Source: Actinomyces sp. oral taxon 897
GTDB lineage: Bacteria > Actinomycetota > Actinomycetes > Actinomycetales > Actinomycetaceae
Direction of reading: 5' to 3'
Length of the DNA stretch: 64,000 nt
NCBI RefSeq assembly: GCF_002999235.1
Contig: NZ_CP027236.1
Span: 124,001-188,000 of the forward strand
Below, in pieces: positions 52,305 to 61,032 of the stretch (the stretch's first letter is position 1; every line of letters starts with the position of its first letter). Made by a program: the position numbers and the translations under genes. The notes under the pieces were generated by a model. It worked only from the letters and a program-made list of their open reading frames with translations, was not told the origin of the DNA and ran no database searches.

Positions 52305-52862
52305 ATGATCGAAGACGTCATGCTTGAGGCCGAGGACAAGATGGAGCGTGCCCTGGAGGCCGCCAGGGGCGAGCTCGCCGCCATCCGCACCGGTCGCGCC
52401 AACCCTGCCATGTTCAACGGCATTATGGTGGACTACTACGGCGCCCCCACGCCCCTCCAGCAGCTGGCCTCCCTGACCATCCCCGAGGCCCGCACCGTGC
52501 TCGTCAGCCCCTTCGACCGCTCGGCCATGAAGGCAATCACCACCGCCATCCGCGAGTCGGACCTGGGGGTCAACCCCACTGATGACGGTACCGTCATCCG
52601 CGTTACCCTGCCGGCGCTCACCGAGGAGCGTCGTAAGGACTACGTCAAGCTGGCCCGGACCCGGGCCGAGGAGTCCCGGGTCCAGATCCGCGGTATCCGG
52701 GGCAAGGCCAAGAAGGAGCTTGAGACCATCAAGAAGGACGGGGAGGCCGGTGAGGACGACGTCAAGCGCGCCGGGCACGAGCTGGACTCCCTGACGAGGC
52801 GCTTCGTCGAGCAGGTCGACGCCGCCCTGGCCGCCAAGGAGGCCGAGCTCCTAGAGGTCTGA
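52305..52862 (+). CDS. frr: Ribosome-recycling factor
   Basis: 185 residues, the normal length. RTGRANPAMFNGIMVDYYGAPTPLQQLA and LTEERRKDYVKLARTRAEESRVQIRGIRGKA are signature stretches of the L-shaped three-helix-bundle protein that splits post-termination ribosomes together with EF-G. AAGGAAGACC precedes the ATG, 91 bp after pyrH. Confidence 0.98.
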   Translation: MIEDVMLEAEDKMERALEAARGELAAIRTGRANPAMFNGIMVDYYGAPTPLQQLASLTIPEARTVLVSPFDRSAMKAITTAIRESDLGVNPTDDGTVIRVTLPALTEERRKDYVKLARTRAEESRVQIRGIRGKAKKELETIKKDGEAGEDDVKRAGHELDSLTRRFVEQVDAALAAKEAELLEV

Positions 52863-52902
52863 GCCCCGCCGCTGCCCCCGCCCCGACCCCCTGCTGCCGA
52901 CC

Positions 52903-53841
52903 GTGACCGTCCTGAGAACGCTGCTGACCCCGCCGCCGACACGCAACCACGCCCCCCTGCCCTCCACCGGGCGGGCAGGGCGCAACCTGCCTGCCGCCGT
53001 CGGGGTAGCCGCGCTGCTTATCTCCGTGATCCTGGCCTCGCTGCTCATCGACAGGGTCTTCTTCGTCGGCCTGGTGGTGGTCGCGGTCTGTGCCGCCCTG
53101 TGGGAGCTGGCCGGGGCCCTGGCCCGCAAACGCATCCGCCTGCCTCTGGCCCCTCTGTGGCTGGGCACGGTCGGCTCAGCCGTCTGCGCCTGGAACGTCG
53201 GGGCGGAGGCGGCCCTCGGCGCCTACCTGGCCACCGCCGGGGCCTGCGTCCTGTGGTGCTTCCTGGACCAGGCGGAGGCTGAGACCGGTACCGTGCTGGA
53301 GGTCTCCGGGCACGACGTCCCTCGTACCGACGCGCACGACGCCGTCCGCCGCGCGCGCTCGGTAGCCGCCTCCGCCTCCGTCCTGGCCGCCACCTACCTG
53401 CCGCTCCTGGCCTCCTTCGCCCTGCTGCTGGTACGCCAGGACCACGGGGTCGGCAAGGTCATTACGCTCTTCGCCCTTCCGGTGGCCAATGACACCGGCG
53501 GGTGGTTGGCTGGTATCACCTTTGGCCGGCACCCCATGGCCCCATCGGTCTCGCCCAAGAAGTCGTGGGAGGGCTTCACGGGCTCCATGGTGGCCACGGT
53601 CGCCGTGGGCGTGCTGTGCGTGTGGGTACTGGACGGGCCACCGTGGGCGGGCGCCGTCCTGGGTGCCTGCGTGGTGGTGGTGGCCACCCTGGGGGACCTG
53701 GGGGAGTCGCTCCTCAAGCGAGACCTGGGACTCAAGGACATGGGTACCCTGCTGCCCGGCCACGGTGGCATCCTGGACCGGTTGGACTCGATCCTGGTGA
53801 CCGCGCCCCTCGTCTACCTTTTCAGCCTCGCCGCCTGGTGA
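52903..53841 (+). CDS. cdsA: Phosphatidate cytidylyltransferase
   Basis: 312 residues, about eight membrane helices. Makes CDP-diacylglycerol for phospholipid synthesis at the membrane. The C-terminal signature is complete: SPKKSWEGFTGSMVATVAVG, GDLGESLLKRDLGLKDMGTLLPGHGGILDRLDSIL. GTG start 40 bp after frr. The order frr-cdsA-rlmN is common in actinobacteria. Confidence 0.95.
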   Translation: MTVLRTLLTPPPTRNHAPLPSTGRAGRNLPAAVGVAALLISVILASLLIDRVFFVGLVVVAVCAALWELAGALARKRIRLPLAPLWLGTVGSAVCAWNVGAEAALGAYLATAGACVLWCFLDQAEAETGTVLEVSGHDVPRTDAHDAVRRARSVAASASVLAATYLPLLASFALLLVRQDHGVGKVITLFALPVANDTGGWLAGITFGRHPMAPSVSPKKSWEGFTGSMVATVAVGVLCVWVLDGPPWAGAVLGACVVVVATLGDLGESLLKRDLGLKDMGTLLPGHGGILDRLDSILVTAPLVYLFSLAAW

Positions 53842-53922
53842 GCGCTCCGCCGCCCCTGGCAGGGCAGGATCCGTCCTCCCCGCCGCTTCAAGCGCCTCTT
53901 AACTGGAAGGAACCTACCGCCC

Positions 53923-55176
53923 GTGAGCACCTTCTCCGCACGCCGCGGCCCCCAGGGCCTCGTGCTGCGCCGCCCCGTGCCCGATGGGGTGCAGGTCATG
54001 CCCACGGACCAGCCGCCGGAAGGGGCCAGGAGTCCCGACGCCAGACCAAGGCTCTCCCTCGCCGTACCCCCTACCCGGGGCAAGGCCCCCAGGCACCTGG
54101 CGGACCTGGACCTGGCTGGGCGCAAGTCGGCCCTGCGGGCCGTGGGCCTGCCGGCCTTCCGCGCTGACCAGCTGTCGCGCCACTACTTCACCCGGTTCAC
54201 GCGGGACCCCGCTGACATGACGGACCTGCCCGCCGCCCAGCGCGGGCAGCTGGCCGCCGAGCTCCTGCCCGACCTCATCCACGAGGTGGTCGCGCTCAAG
54301 GCTGACGGGGGGCGCACCGTCAAGGAGCTGTGGGAGCTGCATGACGGCGTGCGGGTGGAGTCGGTCCTCATGGGCTACCGGGACCGCACCACCCTGTGCG
54401 TCTCCAGCCAGGTGGGCTGCGGCATGGCCTGCCCCTTCTGCGCCACCGGCCAGATGGGGCTGACCCGCAACCTGTCCACCGCCGAGATCGTGGAGCAGGT
54501 GCGCCACGCCGCCCAGGTCTCGGCCGCCGGTGGGCTGGGGGGCAGACCCTCCCGCCTGTCCAACGTGGTCTTTATGGGCATGGGCGAGCCCCTGGTCAAC
54601 TACAGGAACGTCATCGCCGCCCTCCACCGGCTCATCGACCCCGCTCCTGAGGGGTTCGGGATGAGCGCCCGCAGCATCACCGTCTCCACCGTGGGCCTGG
54701 TCCCCCTCATCAGGCGTCTGGCGGGGGAGGGGATGCCGGTGACCCTGGCGGTGTCCCTGCACGCCCCGGACGACGAGCTACGCGACGCCCTCATCCCGGT
54801 CAACTCCAAGTGGAAGGTCGGTCAGCTCCTGGACGCCGCCTACGACTACTTCCAGGCCACCGGGCGGAGGGTCTCCATCGAGTACGCCCTCATCAAGGAC
54901 ATGAACGACCACGCCTGGCGCGCTCAGCTCCTAGCCGACGAGCTGGGCCGCCGGGGCAGGGGGTGGGCGCACGTCAACCCCATCCCGCTCAACCCCACCC
55001 CGGGCTCTATCTGGACGGCCTCCACCCCGGCGGCGCAGGAGACCTTCGTGGAGACCCTGCGGGCCGCGGGCGTTACGACCACCGTGCGGGACACGCGCGG
55101 CAGCGACATCGACGGCGCCTGCGGCCAGCTGGCCACCGAGGCGCTCAACCAGAAAAGTTCCAGGAGGAGCAGATGA
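53923..55176 (+). CDS. rlmN: 23S rRNA (A2503-C2) / tRNA (A37-C2) methyltransferase, radical SAM
   Basis: 417 residues. The radical-SAM cluster motif is CGMACPFC with Cys166, Cys170 and Cys173; VVFMGMGEPLVNYRNV, STVGLVPLIRRLA and VSLHAPDDELRDALIPVN follow; the C-terminal cysteine used for catalysis lies in RGSDIDGACGQLA. GTG start with AAGGAACC upstream at long spacing. The stop overlaps the next ATG (ATGA). Methylates A2503 of 23S rRNA and A37 of some tRNAs. Confidence 0.96.
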   Translation: MSTFSARRGPQGLVLRRPVPDGVQVMPTDQPPEGARSPDARPRLSLAVPPTRGKAPRHLADLDLAGRKSALRAVGLPAFRADQLSRHYFTRFTRDPADMTDLPAAQRGQLAAELLPDLIHEVVALKADGGRTVKELWELHDGVRVESVLMGYRDRTTLCVSSQVGCGMACPFCATGQMGLTRNLSTAEIVEQVRHAAQVSAAGGLGGRPSRLSNVVFMGMGEPLVNYRNVIAALHRLIDPAPEGFGMSARSITVSTVGLVPLIRRLAGEGMPVTLAVSLHAPDDELRDALIPVNSKWKVGQLLDAAYDYFQATGRRVSIEYALIKDMNDHAWRAQLLADELGRRGRGWAHVNPIPLNPTPGSIWTASTPAAQETFVETLRAAGVTTTVRDTRGSDIDGACGQLATEALNQKSSRRSR

Positions 55177-55715
55177 GCGACATGTTCCCCAGGGCCTCAC
55201 GCCTGCGGCCGGGGTACCAGCGTGAGCAGGTGGACCGCTACTTCACGACCGCCCACGAGATCTACGACGCCGGGGAGTTCGAGGAGATGGACTCCGAGGG
55301 CGTACGGACCGTCGCCTTCGACATTGTGCGCGGGGGCTACGACCCCGACGCCGTGGACGCCGCCCTGGACCGCCTGGAGACCGCCTTCCTCCAGCGCAAA
55401 CGTCAGAACTTCGTGGCCAACGAGGGGCGTGAGGCCTGGATGAGCCAGGTGGCCCAGCTCGCCACCACCCTCTACCCCCGCCTCCTGCGTCCGGCCGGGG
55501 AACGGTTCGCCCCCGCCAAGGACGGTTACAGCCGTGAGGAGGTCGACGACCTCATGGAGCGTGTCGCCGCCTACTTCGACTCAGAGGCTAAGCTCACCTC
55601 CACGGAGGTACGGGGGGCTACCTTCACCCGGGCCCGTGGCCGGAACGCCTACGACGAGGCCAGTGTGGACCGCTACCTGGCCCGTGTCGTCGAGGTCCTC
55701 CTGTCGGTGGAGTGA
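55173..55715 (+). CDS. DivIVA-domain protein
   Basis: 180 residues. Two DivIVA-type modules are visible, each with a G/R-Y-(x)5-VDRYF/L pattern: LRPGYQREQVDRYFTTAHEIY at the front and RGRNAYDEASVDRYLARVVEVLL at the end, with KDGYSREEVDDLMERVAAYF between. Such proteins usually lie on the inner membrane face and mark curvature or division sites. Translation is coupled to rlmN (ATGA overlap, with AGGAGGAG just before). It lacks the long coiled coil of Wag31, so it is not the main polar organiser. A gene of this type between rlmN and dxr is typical of actinobacteria. Confidence 0.8.
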   Translation: MSDMFPRASRLRPGYQREQVDRYFTTAHEIYDAGEFEEMDSEGVRTVAFDIVRGGYDPDAVDAALDRLETAFLQRKRQNFVANEGREAWMSQVAQLATTLYPRLLRPAGERFAPAKDGYSREEVDDLMERVAAYFDSEAKLTSTEVRGATFTRARGRNAYDEASVDRYLARVVEVLLSVE

Positions 55716-55726
55716 GAGGGGCTGTC

Positions 55727-57037
55727 ATGAGTAGTCGCACCAGGGAGGGCGCGGAGGTGGGGACGCGCCGTCTGGTCCTCCTGGGCTCTACCGGCTCGAT
55801 CGGCACCCAGGCCCTGGAGGTGGTCGAGCGCCTGGCGGCTGACGGCCTCGCTCCCCAGGTGGCAGGTCTGGCAGCTGGCGGAGGACGCCTTCCTCTCCTG
55901 GCGGAGCAGGCGGTTCGTCTCCGGGTTCCTGTCCTCGCCGTCGCCTCGCAGGCCGACGACGTAGCGGAGCGTCTCCGTCACGAGCTCGCCCACGCGGCGC
56001 TACGGCTAGGACGACCGGATCCGGTTCGTACCGTCCTGACCGGACCGCAGGCTGCCGCCGAGCTCGTCGAGGCCACCGGGGTGGAGCAGGAAGGGGACAC
56101 GGTCCTCAACGGCGTCACCGGCTCCGTGGGCCTGGGACCGACCCTGGCGGCCCTGCGCAGCGGGGCCCGCCTGGCCCTGGCCAACAAGGAGTCCCTGGTG
56201 GTGGGCGGGGCCCTGGTCAGGGCGGCACTGGCTCGCCCCGGGCAGGTGGTCCCGGTGGACTCCGAGCACTCGGCGATCGCCCAGGCCCTGGCCAGCGGCC
56301 GCCACGAGAAGGGGCTCACCAGCCCCACTGTTACCGGTCGTTCCGAGGTACGGCGCCTGGTCCTGACCGCCTCAGGGGGCCCCTTCCGCGGGCGCGGCCG
56401 AGCCGACCTGGCGGGGGTCACCGCCGCCCAGGCGCTGAACCACCCCACCTGGGCCATGGGCCCGGTCGTCACCGTCAACTCCTCCACCCTGGTCAACAAG
56501 GGCCTGGAGCTCATTGAGGCCCACCTGCTCTTTGACGTCCCTGCCGACGACATCGTCGTGGTGGTCCACCCCCAGTCCGTCGTCCACTCCATGGTGGAGT
56601 TCACCGACGGCGCCACCATCGCCCAGGCCTCCCCGCCGGACATGCGCCTACCGATCGCCCTGGGGCTGACCTGGCCCGCGCGTCCCGACCTGGGCGGCCT
56701 GGTCACCCCCAACAGCTGGGCGGCCCCCCTCTCCTGGGACTTTGAGCCCCTGGACGAGGAGACCTTCCCGGCCGTGTCCCTGGCCCGGCAGGCCGTGCGC
56801 GCCTCCGCCACCCACCCCGCCGTCCTCAACGCGGCCAACGAGCAGGCCGTGGCGGCCTTCCTGGCAGGGCGCCTGGAGTGGCTGGATATCGTGGAGGTGG
56901 ACGCCTCCGTCGTCAATGAGCACGAGGGGCTGACCGACCCGGATCTTGAGGACGTCCTGTCCGTGGAGCGGTGGGCCCGTCAGCGCGCCGAGGAGATTAT
57001 CGCCCGCCGTAGCAGCACCCCGTCAGACAGGAGATGA
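55727..57037 (+). CDS. dxr: 1-deoxy-D-xylulose-5-phosphate reductoisomerase
   Basis: 436 residues from the ATG at 55727 (GAGAGGGG upstream). Second enzyme of the MEP isoprenoid pathway. NADPH site VLLGSTGSIGTQALEVV; LALANKESLVVGG; metal and substrate site VDSEHSAIAQAL; TASGGPFRG; HPTWAMGPVVTVNSSTLVNKGLELIEAHLLF; and NAANEQAVAAFLAGRLEWLDI. All catalytic stretches look intact. It begins 11 bp after the DivIVA-like gene. Confidence 0.97.
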   Translation: MSSRTREGAEVGTRRLVLLGSTGSIGTQALEVVERLAADGLAPQVAGLAAGGGRLPLLAEQAVRLRVPVLAVASQADDVAERLRHELAHAALRLGRPDPVRTVLTGPQAAAELVEATGVEQEGDTVLNGVTGSVGLGPTLAALRSGARLALANKESLVVGGALVRAALARPGQVVPVDSEHSAIAQALASGRHEKGLTSPTVTGRSEVRRLVLTASGGPFRGRGRADLAGVTAAQALNHPTWAMGPVVTVNSSTLVNKGLELIEAHLLFDVPADDIVVVVHPQSVVHSMVEFTDGATIAQASPPDMRLPIALGLTWPARPDLGGLVTPNSWAAPLSWDFEPLDEETFPAVSLARQAVRASATHPAVLNAANEQAVAAFLAGRLEWLDIVEVDASVVNEHEGLTDPDLEDVLSVERWARQRAEEIIARRSSTPSDRR

Positions 57038-57041
57038 CCAC

Positions 57042-58358
57042 GTGAACCTCGCCTACGTCCTCGGGATCGTTGTCCTCATTATCGGGATCGGCCTGTCCGT
57101 GGCCCTCCATGAGCTGGGGCACATGATCCCGGCCAAGTGCTTCGGGGTCAAGGTCCCCGAGTACTTCATCGGCTTCGGGCCCAGGCTGTGGTCCTTCCGC
57201 CGCGGTGAGACGGAGTACGGCATCAAGGCCATCTGGCTGGGCGGGTACGTCAAGCTCGTGGGCATGCTGCCTCCGGAGAACCCGGCCCGTCCTGACAGGC
57301 GCCGCAAGGACGGCAGCCCGGGCATGGTGGCCGAGTCGCGTGCCGAGGCCCTGGAGGAGATCACCCCCGGTGAGGAGGACCGGGCCTTCTACCGTCTGAG
57401 CGTGCCCCGCAAGCTCACGGTCATGGCGGGGGGCATCCTGACCAACCTCGTCCTGGGGATCCTCCTGCTGGCCGTGTCCCTGGGCGTCATGGGCCAGATG
57501 GGCTACACCACCACGGTCTCCACGGTGGCGCAGTGCCTCCCCGCCAACGTGGAGACCACGGACCAGTGCCTGGCGAGCGACCCCACCAGCCCCGCCCTGG
57601 CGGCCGGGATACAGGTCGGGGACACGATCCGGTCCTGGAACGGTACCCCGGTACGTACCTGGAAGGACGTCCAGGCCCAGATCGCGGCCTCCGGCACCGC
57701 CCCGACCACCGTGGTGGTCGAGCGTGACGGCAAGGAGATCCCCCTCCAGGTCACCGCCACCCAGGTGGAGCGAACCGTCTACGACGCCTCCGGGCGGGCG
57801 GTGACCAACGCTGACGGGGCCCCTGTGACCCGGCTACGGCCCTACGTAGGGATCTCGCCGACCGCCGGGAGGGTGCGGGTGGCACCCTCCGAGCTGCCGG
57901 GGGTCCTGGCCGGGGCCGTCACCAGCACCGTCAAGGCCATTGTCACCCTCCCCTCAGGGCTCTACCACGCGGTATCCGCCGGGCTGGGGCACGAGCAGCG
58001 CAGCACCAACGGCGTGGTCGGCGTGGTGGGCATGGGCCGGATCGCGGGGGAGGTCTCCAGCGCGGGGCCCGCCACCGTGCCCCTGTCGGTGCGTATCTCC
58101 TCCATGCTCGGCCTGCTGGGCTCGCTCAACCTGGCCCTCTTCGCCTTCAACCTCATCCCCCTCCTGCCGCTTGACGGCGGGCACGTGGCGGGAGCCCTGT
58201 GGGAGGGGGCCCGCCGGCGCTGGGCGCTGGCCCACGGGCGCCCTGACCCCGGGCCGGTGGACACCGCCCGGCTCCTGCCCATTGGCCAGGTGGTTTTCGG
58301 GCTCCTCATTGTCATGGCGGTGGTCCTCGTCTGGGTGGATATTGTCGCGCCCGTCTAG
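57042..58358 (+). CDS. rip: Site-2 protease, M50 family (RIP metalloprotease)
   Basis: 438 residues; an intramembrane zinc protease that cuts anti-sigma factors and other membrane proteins. Zinc site HELGH in the first helix (SVALHELGHMIPAKCFGVKV), a PDZ domain (about 170-270, SPALAAGIQVGDTIRSWNGTPV), and LPLDGGH with the third ligand in the third helix. GTG start 4 bp after dxr. The gene pair dxr-rip is usual. Confidence 0.95.
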   Translation: MNLAYVLGIVVLIIGIGLSVALHELGHMIPAKCFGVKVPEYFIGFGPRLWSFRRGETEYGIKAIWLGGYVKLVGMLPPENPARPDRRRKDGSPGMVAESRAEALEEITPGEEDRAFYRLSVPRKLTVMAGGILTNLVLGILLLAVSLGVMGQMGYTTTVSTVAQCLPANVETTDQCLASDPTSPALAAGIQVGDTIRSWNGTPVRTWKDVQAQIAASGTAPTTVVVERDGKEIPLQVTATQVERTVYDASGRAVTNADGAPVTRLRPYVGISPTAGRVRVAPSELPGVLAGAVTSTVKAIVTLPSGLYHAVSAGLGHEQRSTNGVVGVVGMGRIAGEVSSAGPATVPLSVRISSMLGLLGSLNLALFAFNLIPLLPLDGGHVAGALWEGARRRWALAHGRPDPGPVDTARLLPIGQVVFGLLIVMAVVLVWVDIVAPV

Positions 58359-58443
58359 ACTCCGCGACGCACTCCCTGGCCCCACGGCGGCCGGGATGGT
58401 CTCGCTGCGGTCCGGGTGACGAGGGTGTCGCGCGCCCTGGTCC

Positions 58444-58592
58444 CGCCCTCCCGCCTGGTCCCGGGGCAGGGCTCCAGGGCGTCGGGGCGGTCCAGCCCCG
58501 ATCACGCCCTCCCGCCTGGTCCCGAGGCAGGGGCCCGGGGCATCAAGATCAACGCCCAGGGGTGGCGCCCTCCCGCCTGGTCCCGGGGCAGG
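58444..58592 (+). repeat. Three 27-bp direct repeats with exact 61-bp period
   Basis: Copies at 58444-58470, 58505-58531 and 58566-58592 share the core CCCTCCCGCCTGGTCCCG and differ at one base (GGGG/GAGG). The two 34-bp spacers differ from each other. An inverted copy (58598-58616, 18 of 19 matching) follows the last repeat and can pair with it. The geometry is CRISPR-like, but there are no cas genes. The 58359-58749 gap holds no gene. Confidence 0.85.
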
Positions 58593-58616
58593 AAGGTCCG
58601 GGACCAGGCGGCAGGG
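58568..58616. terminator. Long hairpin formed by the last direct repeat and its inverted copy
   Basis: A 19-bp stem with one mismatch and an 11-nt loop (arms 58568-58586 and 58598-58616), 210 bp past rip. It could terminate the rlmN-to-rip transcript, although no T-run follows. Confidence 0.5.
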
Positions 58617-58707
58617 CGGGAGGTGGTGCGTTGGCCCCGGGCGCCTGCACGCTGCTGGTCTGTGGGGTACTGGTGCCGCGGGCCTGTGCCAGCGGTCACC
58701 ATGGCAC

Positions 58708-58713
58708 TATGAT
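58708..58713 (+). promoter_or_regulatory. Likely -10 element of the nfeD gene
   Basis: TATGAT, one base from the TATAAT consensus, lies 36 bp upstream of the nfeD ATG. The -35 region (TGTGCC at 17-nt spacing) is poor. Confidence 0.4.
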
Positions 58714-58749
58714 TATGGGCACCACACCGGTCCCGTCCCAGAGGTTCGC

Positions 58750-59241
58750 ATGACGCTCGTGTTCATCTGTCTTCTCGCGACAGGCCTAGGCCTCCTGGTG
58801 CTCACCAGCATCCTGGACGACTTCCTGAGCTTCCTCTTCGACGGGGTCACCCCGGCCCTGGCCACAGGACTGGGCGCCACCGGAGCCATTGGCCTGATCG
58901 GGGTCTCCCTGACCGGTCTGACTGACCCCGTCCTCATGGCCGTTGCCGCCTCGGTGGGGCTGGCCAGCGCCGTCGGGACCGTCTGGGGGTGGCACCGTCT
59001 GCGGCGGGTAGCCACCGCCGTACGCGCCCTGCCCCAGACCGAGGAGCTCATTGGGGCCGACGCCCGTGTCCTGTGGTGGCGCGGCACCACAGGCAAGGTC
59101 CTGGTCGTCTCCCCCCGCGGGGACCAGTACCAGCTCACTGCCACCGGTGAGACGGACCTGAGGTCCGGCGCCATGGTCACGGTGACCGCCACGGCCCAGG
59201 ACGGCGTCGTCGTGACCAATCTGAGAGCCCTGCCCTCCTAG
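58750..59241 (+). CDS. NfeD-like membrane protein
   Basis: 163 residues: three or four membrane helices (about 1-75) followed by a small soluble domain (about 95-163; GADARVLWWRGTTGKVLVVSPRGDQYQLTATGE) with the OB-fold look of NfeD C-terminal domains. NfeD proteins form functional pairs with SPFH proteins, and here a flotillin gene follows 280 bp later on the same strand. AGAGG precedes the ATG. Confidence 0.78.
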   Translation: MTLVFICLLATGLGLLVLTSILDDFLSFLFDGVTPALATGLGATGAIGLIGVSLTGLTDPVLMAVAASVGLASAVGTVWGWHRLRRVATAVRALPQTEELIGADARVLWWRGTTGKVLVVSPRGDQYQLTATGETDLRSGAMVTVTATAQDGVVVTNLRALPS

Positions 59242-59523
59242 GGACCTCTCTTGTACCTCGTGGTCGGGAACCTGATCGTGTCAGAGGGCCCTGTCCTCCT
59301 CGGGGCCCCTTCCTTTCCGAGCGGCTCCGCTCCTCGGCCTCTTTCAAGTGCCACAGACCCTGGCCCCTGTTCCTGCGGTCTTCCGCGACACGCGCAGTAC
59401 GACCTTATGACGTCAGTGTCCCGGCCACGGGGGCGGAGCGGTCTCCCGCGACACACACTGCGGCCCCTACCCTTATTGCTTGTCGGTTGCTAGAATACGA
59501 CTCTCATCACACAAGGAGCACAC

Positions 59524-60966
59524 ATGGAGTCTATTGGAACACTCTTTTTCGGCGGGCTTGGTATTGTCCTCCTCGTCCTCCTCCTGTCGTGGTTCGTTGC
59601 CTCACGCTTCGTGGTCATCCAGTCCAACGAGGTGGGACTGGTCTCCGGTAGCGCCAAGACAGGGGACGTGACCATTATCCTGCCCGGTGGTCGGGACTTC
59701 GTCTGGCCGATCTTCCAGCGTATCCAGTTCCTGCCCATGACCCAGCAGACCGTGGCGCTGTCGGTCACCGGTGAGGACGCCAATAAGATCAATGTCTCGG
59801 TAGGCGCCGTCGCCGCTATCAAGGTCGGGGACAACGAGGCCGCGATCCGGGCGGCCGCCCAGCGCTTCCTGGGTGTGGCCCAGGCCGACGCCGCCATCGC
59901 CCGGGCCGCCACCGAGGCCCTGGAGGGGACGCTGCGCTCCATCGTCGGCAATATGACGGTCTCCGACCTCATCTCCGACCGGGCCCTTCTTCAGCAGCAG
60001 GTCCTGGAGGGCGCCGAGTCGGCCCTGGCGGTCATGGGCCTGGTCATTGACACCTTGCAGGTCAACCGCATTGAGGACGACCGGGGCTACATTGCCGCCC
60101 TGGGCCAGCCTGAGCAGGAGCGTGTCCTGCAGGAGGCGCGGGTGGCCAAAGCCCGTAACGACCGCATTGCCAACGAGGCCGAGGCCACCAGCAAGAAGGC
60201 TATCGCGGAGGCCAACCGTGACCTGGAGGTGGCCAAGGCCGCCCTGAAGAAGGAGATGGACACCGCCGCCGCCGAGGCCCAGGCCGCCGCGCCCCTGGCC
60301 AAGGCCCGCAAGGACCGTGAGATCGCCGAGGAGAAGCGTGCCACCGCCCAGGCCGAGGCCGAGCTGCGTGAGCGTGAGCTGGACACCGAGGTCCGCAAGC
60401 CTGCTGACGCCGCCCGCTACCAGCGTGAGCAGGCCGCGGCGGCGACCAGGACCGAGCAGGTCGCTGCCGCCCAGGCCGCGGCCGAGCGAGTGCGCCTGGA
60501 GGCCCAGGCCGCGGCCGAACGGGTGCGCCTGGAGGCCCAGGCCGGGTCTGAGCGGGTGCGCCTGGACGCCGCCGCCCGCGCCGAGGCCACGGCCCTGACC
60601 GCCCGCGCCGAGGCCGATGCCGTGGAGGCCCGAGGCAAGGCCGAGGCGGCTGCGACCGCCGCCAAGGGTGCCGCCGAGGCCGGGGCCACCAAGGCGATGG
60701 CCGAGGCCATGGAGCTCTACGGTGAGGCCGCCAAGGCCAAGCAGGCCCTGGACATCCTGCCCGACGTGGTGCGCGCCTACGCGGAGCCCATGAGCGCCAT
60801 TGACGGCCTGACCGTGGTCTCCGCCGATGGTGCGGGCAAGGTCACCCAGATGGGCGCCTCGGTCCTGCCCCAGGTGGACGCCCTGGTCAAGACCTTCCTG
60901 GGGAAGTCCGTCTCCGAGCTGGTCACCGGTCAGGCCCAGGACGAGGCCGGTAGCGACGTCGCCTGA
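59524..60966 (+). CDS. floT: Flotillin-like SPFH-domain protein
   Basis: 480 residues. One N-terminal membrane hairpin or anchor (about 5-30), an SPFH/band-7 domain (about 30-190; FVVIQSNEVGLVSG, TGEDANKINVSVGAVAAIKVGD, TEALEGTLRSIVGNMTVSDLISDRALLQQQV) and a long Ala/Glu-rich coiled coil (about 190-400) including near-identical 11-residue units AAERVRLEAQ in tandem. The VDALVKTFLGKSVSEL tail is also flotillin-like. Flotillins build membrane microdomains. AAGGAG precedes the ATG. Together with the NfeD-like gene it forms the usual pair. A TAGAAT at 59491-59496 may be its own -10 element; the 282-bp gap before it has no gene. Confidence 0.9.
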   Translation: MESIGTLFFGGLGIVLLVLLLSWFVASRFVVIQSNEVGLVSGSAKTGDVTIILPGGRDFVWPIFQRIQFLPMTQQTVALSVTGEDANKINVSVGAVAAIKVGDNEAAIRAAAQRFLGVAQADAAIARAATEALEGTLRSIVGNMTVSDLISDRALLQQQVLEGAESALAVMGLVIDTLQVNRIEDDRGYIAALGQPEQERVLQEARVAKARNDRIANEAEATSKKAIAEANRDLEVAKAALKKEMDTAAAEAQAAAPLAKARKDREIAEEKRATAQAEAELRERELDTEVRKPADAARYQREQAAAATRTEQVAAAQAAAERVRLEAQAAAERVRLEAQAGSERVRLDAAARAEATALTARAEADAVEARGKAEAAATAAKGAAEAGATKAMAEAMELYGEAAKAKQALDILPDVVRAYAEPMSAIDGLTVVSADGAGKVTQMGASVLPQVDALVKTFLGKSVSELVTGQAQDEAGSDVA

Positions 60967-60975
60967 TCCCCTCGA

Positions 60976-61014
60976 CGGCGGGGCCGGGTGGCGCTGTGCC
61001 ACCCGGCCCCGCCG
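60976..61014. terminator. Bidirectional terminator between the flotillin and purine permease genes
   Basis: A perfect 17-bp stem CGGCGGGGCCGGGTGGC / GCCACCCGGCCCCGCCG with a 5-nt loop, between the ends of two converging genes. Confidence 0.9.
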
Positions 61015-61032
61015 GCTGCAGGCGCCGTGCCG

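Noticed and set aside
58444..58592. A minimal CRISPR array
   Set aside because: Only three repeats, no cas genes or leader seen, the repeat lacks a known CRISPR consensus, and other gaps show the same spacing with other sequences. Kept as a repeat finding instead.
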